A stretch of 64,000 nt of DNA from a bacterium (GTDB taxonomy: Bacteria; Armatimonadota; Fimbriimonadia; Fimbriimonadales; Fimbriimonadaceae): NCBI GenBank assembly GCA_027485645.1, contig JAIXQR010000002.1:310001-374000 (forward strand). Reading direction: 5' to 3'. The position numbers and the translations under genes were made by a program. Below are positions 57,737 to 64,000 of the stretch, piece by piece; positions within the stretch are counted from its first letter, which is position 1; each line of letters starts with the position of its first letter. The notes beneath the pieces were generated by a model, which worked only from the letters and a program-made list of their open reading frames with translations, was not told the DNA's origin and made no database searches.

Positions 57737-58183
57737 ATGCAGAACTCCACCTCCGCCCGATCCGAACGCGTCGTCCACTTCATCGCCCTCCTCATCCAAG
57801 TCGGGCTATCAACCGCAATTCTGGGCTTCGCCGGAGCCGCCGCCATCGCCCTCGCCGGCAACCAAGACCTCTTCACCTCACTTGAGCAATCGGCGCTGAA
57901 AGTTGCGATTGCCGCGCTCGTCAGCGGCCTAACGCTCGCTGTTGTCGGCACCGTTGGCCCAGACTCCGACCTTTGCCCAGGCCGATTTATTGGCGTTCTG
58001 AGCAAGCACATCGCCCGCGCCGCTATTGCCGTCATCGTTCTCTGCGTGATCGCAAAACTCACTGCTAACCCAACGATCGGCTTTGGCATCCTTGCGGCGA
58101 TCTGGCTCTTCGAAACCATCGCCATGGCCCTTTGGGTCCGCGATGCTCGAAAGAAGGGAATCTGCACTATCGGCTCGCACTAA
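57737..58183 (+). CDS. Small four-helix membrane protein
   Basis: 148 aa with segments VVHFIALLIQVGLSTAILGFAGAAAIALAG, VAIAALVSGLTLAVVGTVG, RAAIAVIVLCVIAKLT and FGILAAIWLFETIAMALWV. An inverted repeat CTTTGAACTAA…TTAAGTTCTCAAAG (57694-57734) ends 2 bp before the ATG and could influence translation. Function unknown. Confidence 0.72.
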   Translation: MQNSTSARSERVVHFIALLIQVGLSTAILGFAGAAAIALAGNQDLFTSLEQSALKVAIAALVSGLTLAVVGTVGPDSDLCPGRFIGVLSKHIARAAIAVIVLCVIAKLTANPTIGFGILAAIWLFETIAMALWVRDARKKGICTIGSH

Positions 58184-58211
58184 GGAACCCCGCCCCGAAT
58201 AGACTAGGCTC

Positions 58212-59189
58212 ATGAACATTCTCGTCCTCGGCGGGACCCAGTTTGTGGGCCGACACTTCATCGAGCTTGCGCTTGCAGAAGGGCACAACGTCACCCTCGT
58301 CCATCGCGGAAAAACCAACCCGGGCCTTTTCCCGACGGCAAAGCACATCCTCGCCGACCGACGAGAAAAGCTCACCGCCCTCGAAAATCACGAATGGGAC
58401 GTCTGCGTTGACGCGAACGCCTACATCCCGCGCGAAGTCGAGCTCAGCACGGAAATCCTCATGTCCCGCGTGGACCGGTATGTTTTCGTCTCGACCGTCA
58501 GCGTTTACGACGGCGCAAAGTCGCCCTCCATCACCGAAGAAAGCCCGCTGCTTCCGTCCATTTCGGACACGGAAGAAGTGACCGCCACAACCTACGGCGG
58601 GCTCAAAGTCGCTTGCGAGGCCATTGTCCAGAACACCTTCGGCGAAAACGCCACCATCGTCCGCCCGGGCTACTTAGTCGGTCCATACGATCCCACCAAC
58701 CGCTTTCCATACTGGGTCGGCCGATTCGCGTCCGGCGAAGAGGTGCTGCTTCCAAAAGAGCGCGATTGCCCGCTTCAGGTTCTCGACGCCCGCGATCTTG
58801 CCGTTCTCCTGCTCAAGGCCGCTAAGGGCGAGGCACCGGCCATCGTCAACACGACCGGTCCGGCGTCGACCTTTGGCGAAATCACCGACGCCATCCGCGC
58901 CATTTTCTCGAGCGAAGTGACCGAGATTCCGGAAGCCTGGCTCGCCGAGCGCGAAGTTCGCCCAGGCCTAGAATTGCCGCTCTACTCCGGAACTGCCGCC
59001 GAGGGCCGCGGTTTGATGCTTGTCAACACCGACCTTGCCGTCTCCAGTGGCTTGCCCCATCGCCCGCTGGCGGAATCCATTCGAGACACCGCGGCCTGGC
59101 TTGCCGAAGCTCCACGCACCTTGCGCGGAAACCCCGTCAGCCCAGAACGAGCCGCCGAGCTTATCGCCGATTTTCGGGAGCGAGCGTGA
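58212..59189 (+). CDS. NAD-dependent epimerase/dehydratase-like SDR
   Basis: 325 aa. Rossmann motif ILVLGGTQFVGRHFIE, VDANAYIPREVELSTEIL, FVSTVSVYDG and the catalytic YGGLK (58.6 kb) where YxxxK is expected, then IVRPGYLVGPYDPTNRFPYWVGRF and LQVLDARDLAVLLLKAA. The C-terminal YSGTAAEGRGLMLVNTDLAVSSGL is typical of the isoflavone-reductase/RNA-binding-type SDR branch. Substrate unknown. Overlaps the next gene start by 4 bp (GTGA). Confidence 0.88.
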   Translation: MNILVLGGTQFVGRHFIELALAEGHNVTLVHRGKTNPGLFPTAKHILADRREKLTALENHEWDVCVDANAYIPREVELSTEILMSRVDRYVFVSTVSVYDGAKSPSITEESPLLPSISDTEEVTATTYGGLKVACEAIVQNTFGENATIVRPGYLVGPYDPTNRFPYWVGRFASGEEVLLPKERDCPLQVLDARDLAVLLLKAAKGEAPAIVNTTGPASTFGEITDAIRAIFSSEVTEIPEAWLAEREVRPGLELPLYSGTAAEGRGLMLVNTDLAVSSGLPHRPLAESIRDTAAWLAEAPRTLRGNPVSPERAAELIADFRERA

Positions 59190-60004
59190 AACTCGCCGTC
59201 GTTCAAATGGACGTCGTCTACGGCGACTTCGCAAAGAACCTGGCCGTCATTCTAAGCCACCTGGAAACCGAAGCCGCCGCCGGAACCGACCTCGTCGTCT
59301 TTCCGGAATGTGCCGCCACTGGCTACGTCGCGAACTCCCTCGAAGAGGCAAGGGCCGTCGCCATTACGCCAAACGAACTTGAACCCGTTGAGCCGGCCTG
59401 CCGAAACCTCGGCATTCATGCTCTCGTCGGCTATGCCGAACTCCAACCGGAAGCCATCTACAACACCGCCGATCTCTTCAGCCCCGACGGACGCATCTTC
59501 TCCTACCGAAAATCTCACCTGCCGTTCATCGGCATCGATCGCTTCACCGCGCCTGGCAACGAACTAGAAATCGTCGAAACAAAGTTCGGCAAAATCGGCA
59601 TTCTCATTTGCTATGACCAACGCGCCCCCGAAAACGCCCGAACCCTTGCTCTGAAAGGCGCCGACCTCATCCTTCTGCCCACCAACTGGCCCGAGGGTGC
59701 CGAGATGTCGGCCAACCACATCTCCCGCGCCCGCGCCGCCGAGAATCATGTCTTCTATGCCTGCTGCAACCGCGTCGGCACCGAAAAAGGAACCCGCTTC
59801 ATCGGCCAAAGCAAAATCCTGAACCCATCTGGCAAAACCCTCGCGGAAGCCGGAGACGAAGAAACGACGATCCGCGCCGAATTCGACCTCTCCATCGCAC
59901 GCGACAAACGCGTGGTCATTGAGGCCGGAATCTACGAATACGACGTTTTTCAAGACCGACGCCCCGAGCTTTATGAACCCATCACAAAGAAGAAAGCGTC
60001 ATAG
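59186..60004 (+). CDS. Carbon-nitrogen hydrolase (nitrilase family)
   Basis: 272 aa with the E-K-C triad: Glu in DLVVFPECAATGY, Lys in FSYRKSHLPF and Cys in IGILICYDQRAPENA. Further family motifs: GADLILLPTNWPEGAE, RARAAENHVFYACCNRVG and FIGQSKILNPSGKTLAEAGDEETTI. GTG start coupled to the epimerase. Substrate (amide or nitrile) unknown; may act in NAD or polyamine metabolism as in relatives. Confidence 0.92.
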   Translation: MKLAVVQMDVVYGDFAKNLAVILSHLETEAAAGTDLVVFPECAATGYVANSLEEARAVAITPNELEPVEPACRNLGIHALVGYAELQPEAIYNTADLFSPDGRIFSYRKSHLPFIGIDRFTAPGNELEIVETKFGKIGILICYDQRAPENARTLALKGADLILLPTNWPEGAEMSANHISRARAAENHVFYACCNRVGTEKGTRFIGQSKILNPSGKTLAEAGDEETTIRAEFDLSIARDKRVVIEAGIYEYDVFQDRRPELYEPITKKKAS

Positions 60005-60032
60005 AAATGAATCAATGGGTAGCCTAACTTCC

Positions 60033-61220
60033 ATGCGCGGACAAAATGTGTTGATCCCGGCCCTCATCGCGGCGGTGATCATTGGATGTGGTGGAAGTGG
60101 CGGTGGCGGCGCAGCCGGTACCGGGCTCACCTCAACGACGGCAACCACCGCTACAACGGCAACCACCGCGACGACGGCCACGACTGCAACAACGTCCACC
60201 ACCAGCTCGACCTCTGGCGGCCCTGGCGTTCTGCCAAAGAACCGGATCGTCTACGCCGAGCAGCAAACCGACGGCACGTCCCAGGTTCGCCACATCGGCC
60301 CAAGCGGGGAAACCGACACGCTCGCTCTGACGCTAGACGCCAACACGAGCGCATACGCCCTCAACCCGGTTGTCACAAACCAAGTCTTCTTCGCCGCCGC
60401 TGCATCGGCCGGCGGAAGCTACAAGCTGTACCGAAACACAACCCCGGTCATCTCCGGCGCAACCGCCATCAGCCCAGGATCCTACTCCTTCATCGATGGC
60501 GTCCAGGTCTCCAACAATGGCGACTTCCTCATCTTCTCGGGCGACATTGGCGACGGCAGTCTCCGCCTCTATTACGTTCAGCTGAAGCCAACCCTCGGAA
60601 CTCCGACGCTGCTCGACATGGGCTCGTTCTTCCACATTGCGGGCACCAACGATAAGGTCGTCTACAGCAAGCCGGATGGCGGCGACGCGGACATTTACGT
60701 TAAGCCGCTTCCAACCGGCACCGCCGTCAAGCTGACCGAAGATGCCGCCGAAGACGTCTACCCGCAGTGGAGCAAAGACAACTCGAAGATCATCTTCTCC
60801 AGCAACCGAGGCACGCCATTGCTCGATCTGTACTCCATGAACGCCGACGGCACCGCCCAAACGCGTCTCACCGATACGGCCGAAGACAGTGAATTTGGCG
60901 GATCGTTCAACAGCGGCCTCGATGCCTTTGCTTACGGCGTCGCCTCAAACGATCCGGCGAACAGCGGTCTGTACCGCATCAACGGTAGCACCGCGCGAGT
61001 TCAGCTTAAGGCGACAAACGGCATTCTTGGCACCTATTGGACGAGCACCGACGGCAAGCTCAATCAGCGCTTCGTCAAGCCACTCAGCCCAGCAAACGCT
61101 CGACTCATGAAGCTGCTGAACCCCGGAAAGAAGGACCCACCGGTCGACGAAAAGGCTCCCGCCGACAAAGTGATCGACCCGAAAGTCGCCGATAAATCAG
61201 TCGACCAGCACGGGAAGTAG
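60033..61220 (+). CDS. Lipoprotein with PD40/TolB-like beta-propeller repeats
   Basis: 395 aa from ATG 60033 (another ATG at 60015). Signal peptide with lipobox VLIPALIAAVIIGC. A low-complexity Thr/Ala linker (residues about 32-60) follows. Propeller-type repeats then run DVYPQWSKDNSKIIFSSNRGTPLLDLYSMNADGTAQTRLT and SKPDGGDADIYVKPLPTGTAVKLTEDA. It is an outer-surface or periplasmic lipoprotein. Its end overlaps the HAD gene on the other strand by 24 bp. Confidence 0.82.
   Translation: MRGQNVLIPALIAAVIIGCGGSGGGGAAGTGLTSTTATTATTATTATTATTATTSTTSSTSGGPGVLPKNRIVYAEQQTDGTSQVRHIGPSGETDTLALTLDANTSAYALNPVVTNQVFFAAAASAGGSYKLYRNTTPVISGATAISPGSYSFIDGVQVSNNGDFLIFSGDIGDGSLRLYYVQLKPTLGTPTLLDMGSFFHIAGTNDKVVYSKPDGGDADIYVKPLPTGTAVKLTEDAAEDVYPQWSKDNSKIIFSSNRGTPLLDLYSMNADGTAQTRLTDTAEDSEFGGSFNSGLDAFAYGVASNDPANSGLYRINGSTARVQLKATNGILGTYWTSTDGKLNQRFVKPLSPANARLMKLLNPGKKDPPVDEKAPADKVIDPKVADKSVDQHGK
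60133..60200 (+). repeat. In-frame Thr/Ala low-complexity repeat
   Basis: Repeated ACNGCNAC-type triplets code for (Thr-Ala-Thr) units, a flexible linker between lipid anchor and propeller. Length may vary by slippage. Confidence 0.7.
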
Positions 61221-61949
61221 TTCCGAAAGCGAGCCAATCTCCACGGTTGGCTCCGGCTTATCTGCCGGGCGACTTTCCGGTTCCGCGTGCTTCGCACTCG
61301 GCGGTACATCGCTCGGCCTTCGAATCCAAGCCGTTTTCCAGCCGTACCGAATCGCGGGCTCAATATCGTGCCCGTAGCTATTCCCGACCATAAGAATCTC
61401 TTCTCGGGAAACTCCCGCCGCGGCGGTCGCGCGATCAAAAACGCCAACCTTCGGCTTGCCTTCCTTCATCTCACCCTCAATCCAAACGTGATCGAGGAAG
61501 CCTTCAATGCCCAGCGTTGCAATCTCTTCGCGCTGGATATCTGCCGGGCCGTTTGTAATCAGCCCAATTCCGAAGTGCTTCTTGAGCTCGGTTAAAACGG
61601 AAATAGCGTCGGGGAAGAGCTGTAGGTTCGCGTTTCGTTGGTATCGGTAGTGATCAGCGAGTTTCTGCGTGATCTCGTCATCAACAATCTCCATGCGCGC
61701 CAGAACCCGGCGCATGTGCTCTTTGCGCGTGACGTCTCCGCTCTCTAAGTACTGCGGATACCACTCTGGCGTTTTGATCAGAGGCGCATATTCTCGGTAC
61801 GCCTCTGCCCAGTGAATCACCATCTCCTCAGGCGTAAATCCTTCGGGGCCGTGCAGTTCAAAAGTCGTGCGCAAGGCCGCTTTGCTCGCATCCCAATAAC
61901 CGCAAAGCGTGTCGTCGAGATCGAAATAGACGAACTTGATGCCGCGCAC
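61197..61949 (-). CDS. HAD family hydrolase
   Basis: 250 aa. Motif I FDLDDTLCGY, motif II LITNGP, motif III Lys in EGKPKVGVFDRA, motif IV MVGNSYGHDIEPA. The cap is of the helical type. The C-terminal tail runs into the lipoprotein gene on the other strand. Probable small-molecule phosphatase; substrate unknown. It ends a minus-strand block with trpS (stop-to-start gap 0). Confidence 0.9.
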   Translation of the reverse strand: MRGIKFVYFDLDDTLCGYWDASKAALRTTFELHGPEGFTPEEMVIHWAEAYREYAPLIKTPEWYPQYLESGDVTRKEHMRRVLARMEIVDDEITQKLADHYRYQRNANLQLFPDAISVLTELKKHFGIGLITNGPADIQREEIATLGIEGFLDHVWIEGEMKEGKPKVGVFDRATAAAGVSREEILMVGNSYGHDIEPAIRYGWKTAWIRRPSDVPPSAKHAEPESRPADKPEPTVEIGSLSELLPVLVD

Positions 61950-62942
61950 TTAGCGGAGCCCCATGGCGTCGCGAACTTCTGCCATCGTTGCTGCCGCAAC
62001 TTCGGTTGCGCGGCGCGCGCCGTCTCGCAAAATGTCCTCGATCGTCGCGTCGTCAACGGCCTTTCGGCGCTCGCGCATCGGCCGAAGGTACTCGTTCACC
62101 ACCTCGGTGCACTCCTTCTTGCTCTGCATGCAGCCACGAACTCCGTCGCGGTCTTCCTGCCACTGCTGCTCCCAGTTCGGCGAATACAGCTTCAAATACT
62201 GACAAACTGCGCAACCCTCGGGTATGCCCGGATCGGTCTTCTTCAGCTTCGTTGGCGTCGTGTACGCCTTCTTAATCTTCTCCGCGGTTTCGTCCTCGGT
62301 ATCGCTCAGATAGATGCAGTTGTCGTATGACTTGCTCATCTTCCGCATGTCGAGTCCCGGCAACTTCGCCCGGTTCTCGTCTTCCGGAATCATGTACTTG
62401 TACGGCTGAAACACTTCCTTTCCGTAAAGCCGGTTAAACCGAATCGCGATATCGTTTCCAATCTCCAAGTGCGGCGCCTGATCGCGACCGACCGGGACCC
62501 CGTAAGGCTTGTAGAGCAAAATGTCGACCGTCTGCAAAACCGGATAACCGAGCAGACCGTATGGTTCTCGCTCCGCCGCCCCCATGTCGTCCTTCTTTTC
62601 CTTATAGGTCGGCACCCGCTCCAGCCAGCCCAGTGGCGTCATCATGCTGAACAGCAAGTGGAGCTCGGAATGCTCGCGAACGTGGGATTGAACAAAGACC
62701 ACCGACTTCGATGGGTCGATCCCCGCTGCGATGTAATCCTTCGCAATCTCGCGAGCGTTGTCGCTCACTTCGCGCGAGTTCTCGTACATCGTGGTCAAGG
62801 CATGCAGGTCCGCGACCATGCAGAACATATCGAATCCCTGGTTTTGTAGGTCCACCCAGTTCCGCAGCGCACCCTCGTAGTTGCCAATGTGAAGCCGAGG
62901 ATTCGTCGACCGCATTCCGCTGAGAATTCGTTTATTTGTCAT
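61950..62942 (-). CDS. trpS: Tryptophan-tRNA ligase
   Basis: 330 aa. HIGH-type motif LHIGNYEGALRNW, KMSKS motif DMRKMSKSYDNCIYLSD, the dimer/Trp pocket region FSMMTPLGWLERVPTYKEKKDDMG and GRDQAPHLEIGNDIAIRFN. Overlaps the M50 gene start by 4 bp. Together with trpDCF elsewhere in the window it serves tryptophan use. Confidence 0.95.
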   Translation of the reverse strand: MTNKRILSGMRSTNPRLHIGNYEGALRNWVDLQNQGFDMFCMVADLHALTTMYENSREVSDNAREIAKDYIAAGIDPSKSVVFVQSHVREHSELHLLFSMMTPLGWLERVPTYKEKKDDMGAAEREPYGLLGYPVLQTVDILLYKPYGVPVGRDQAPHLEIGNDIAIRFNRLYGKEVFQPYKYMIPEDENRAKLPGLDMRKMSKSYDNCIYLSDTEDETAEKIKKAYTTPTKLKKTDPGIPEGCAVCQYLKLYSPNWEQQWQEDRDGVRGCMQSKKECTEVVNEYLRPMRERRKAVDDATIEDILRDGARRATEVAAATMAEVRDAMGLR

Positions 62943-63592
62943 CGTGGCATCGCCTTGTCGCCAAGGAGCAAGTTCGTCAAGAAGTCAGCAATTGGCCCCA
63001 TGATGAGACCGAGAATCGATCCGCCTTGGACCGGAATCAAAACTAAGGCAAGAAACACAAAGCTACCAATCCCTCGATTAAATTGGAACCACTGAGTTCT
63101 CATGGGTTCTGGCAGAAACGCACCCACGATCCAATGTCCGTCGAGCGGTCCAAGCGGGATCATGTTGAACACCGCGAGCGAAACGTTTACGATCACGCCG
63201 AGAAGAAGGAAGAGCGCGATCATGCTGCTCAACGATCCCGACATGCTCAATCCCCGGAACAACACGGCAAAAATCGCTGCCTGAAGCAAGTTACTAATCG
63301 GCCCCGCAATGGCCACCAGCAAGCTATCCCAGCGCGGGTTGTTCATCTTGTCGTGCCGAACGATGACCGGCTTTCCCCAACCAATGCCATAGCCCGACCA
63401 GGCCGTAATTGCCATAAAGATCGTTCCCATCGGATCAAGGTGAGCGAGCGGGTTTAGCGTAACTCGGCCCATCATCCTCGGCGTCGGGTCGCCCGAGAGG
63501 TCCGCAATATAGGCATGTGCGAACTCATGAACCCCGATCGCGAGGATCAAGATGATCATTGTAAACAGGAAAAAAATGATCTTGCCGTCCAT
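62939..63592 (-). CDS. Site-2 protease family (M50) membrane metalloprotease
   Basis: 217 aa, five or six membrane segments. Zinc site HEFAH in ILILAIGVHEFAHAYIADLSGDPTPRMMGRVTLNPLAHLDPMG, and the distal ligand in FNMIPLGPLDGHWIVGAFLP. It fits the short M50 type without PDZ domains. Overlaps the lysA stop by 1 bp (TAATG). Confidence 0.9.
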   Translation of the reverse strand: MDGKIIFFLFTMIILILAIGVHEFAHAYIADLSGDPTPRMMGRVTLNPLAHLDPMGTIFMAITAWSGYGIGWGKPVIVRHDKMNNPRWDSLLVAIAGPISNLLQAAIFAVLFRGLSMSGSLSSMIALFLLLGVIVNVSLAVFNMIPLGPLDGHWIVGAFLPEPMRTQWFQFNRGIGSFVFLALVLIPVQGGSILGLIMGPIADFLTNLLLGDKAMPR

Positions 63593-64000
63593 TACAAACC
63601 CTCCGGTAACTGCTCGCGCATGAGAATCTCTTCGTACGTTTCGCGCCGTTGCACAAGCGCAAAAGTGCCATCGGTCCTAACCAGAACCGAAGCAGGACGA
63701 GGATACCGGTTGTAGTTACTCGCCATCGAAGCGTTGTAGGCCCCCGTGCAGCCGACCTGAATAAAATCGCCGACCTGAGCGTCCGCCGGAAGCTCAACGT
63801 CGGTAAACAGCCGGTCCGTTTCGCAGTGCTTCCCGCTAATCGTAACGATCTGCTCCCGAGGAATCCCAAACGCCGCACCCGGACCGTCAACCTCGTAGTC
63901 CCAGGTGCTCCGATCCTCCGCCGGAACGAGCTCTACTGGGTACTGGCTGCCGTAAAGCGCCGGTCGCGGGTTGTCGCTAAGGCCCCCATCGACGCAAACG
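63592..64000 (-). CDS. lysA: Diaminopimelate decarboxylase, C-terminal part (cut by window edge)
   Basis: The visible 136 residues are the C-terminal PLP domain: VDGGLSDNPRPALYGSQYPVEL (phosphate/PLP region), GKHCETDRLF (catalytic Cys), GCTGAYNASMASNYNRYPRPASVLV and RRETYEEILMREQLPEGL. It completes DAP-to-lysine synthesis. The N-terminus is outside the window. The stop overlaps the M50 start by 1 bp. Confidence 0.9.
   Translation of the reverse strand, partial: VCVDGGLSDNPRPALYGSQYPVELVPAEDRSTWDYEVDGPGAAFGIPREQIVTISGKHCETDRLFTDVELPADAQVGDFIQVGCTGAYNASMASNYNRYPRPASVLVRTDGTFALVQRRETYEEILMREQLPEGL

Noticed and set aside
60133-60200. Regular repeats could suggest a CRISPR or VNTR.
   Set aside because: They are codon-periodic, in frame and code for a Thr/Ala linker; no spacers.

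Overview
The window looks like a chromosomal stretch of a free-living, Gram-negative-type bacterium, most probably an armatimonad (Fimbriimonadia-like). This assignment is inference from gene content, not from a search. The pointers are a DUF1559-like prepilin-type secreted protein, two 'planctomycete-type' cytochrome/DUF gene sets (DUF1592+DUF1552 and DUF1549/1553+DUF1501), many secreted TPR proteins and lipoproteins, and compact operons with 1-4 bp ATGA/TAATG overlaps. GTG and TTG starts are common. Both window ends cut genes: an unidentified C-terminus at the left and lysA at the right.

Layout. 1-6.3 kb: mutY, tRNA-Ser(GGA), a diverged DprA-like gene, mtnP, a CBS-domain protein, bcp, panB-panC and a small basic protein ending in a bidirectional terminator. 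6.3-10.5 kb: a minus-strand block of DUF1552 protein, a large DUF1592-type cytochrome and a small stand-alone cytochrome homologous to the large protein's N-terminus. 10.6-15.8 kb: SnoaL-like protein divergent from a MarR regulator, a YbaY+META fusion, a HEPN-type gene pair, pyruvate dehydrogenase E2 and a ROK sugar kinase. 15.8-19.1 kb: an ABC-2 exporter operon with a large envelope TPR-like protein. 19.2-21.8 kb: a candidate small RNA and trpD-trpC-trpF. 22-25.2 kb: a sigma-region-4-like regulator with a strong palindrome in front of it, then two TPR proteins (zinc ribbon+TM, and exported).

25.3-31.5 kb: amidohydrolase, flavin amine oxidase, small membrane protein, purple-acid-phosphatase-like enzyme, a shrunken aldo/keto reductase and gmd. 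31.6-36.2 kb: DUF1549/1553 cytochrome with DUF1501 partner. 36.3-38.7 kb: an AT-rich restriction-modification pair that looks acquired, followed by an inverted repeat, a decayed membrane-protein gene and tRNA-Thr(TGU). 39.5-41.3 kb: two tandem paralogous secreted proteins. 41.5-43.8 kb: an isolated phage terminase large subunit plus Mu gp29-like portal with no other phage genes, divergent from an ankyrin protein that has a highly structured 5' leader. 45.4-53 kb: exported proteins, SIMPL protein, ECF sigma factor, prepilin-type protein, a 50-aa lipoprotein, a class A beta-lactamase-like enzyme and a 57-aa TTG-start gene.

53-64 kb is mostly housekeeping: class II FBP aldolase, surE, accB (BCCP), hom, an epimerase, a nitrilase-family hydrolase, a PD40-repeat lipoprotein, a HAD hydrolase, trpS, an M50 protease and lysA.

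The items best worth follow-up are the orphan terminase-portal pair, three candidate structured RNAs (19.3, 25.3 and 43.9 kb), the R-M island and the near-perfect palindrome at 21.96 kb. All family names come from recognising motifs in the translations; no database search was possible.
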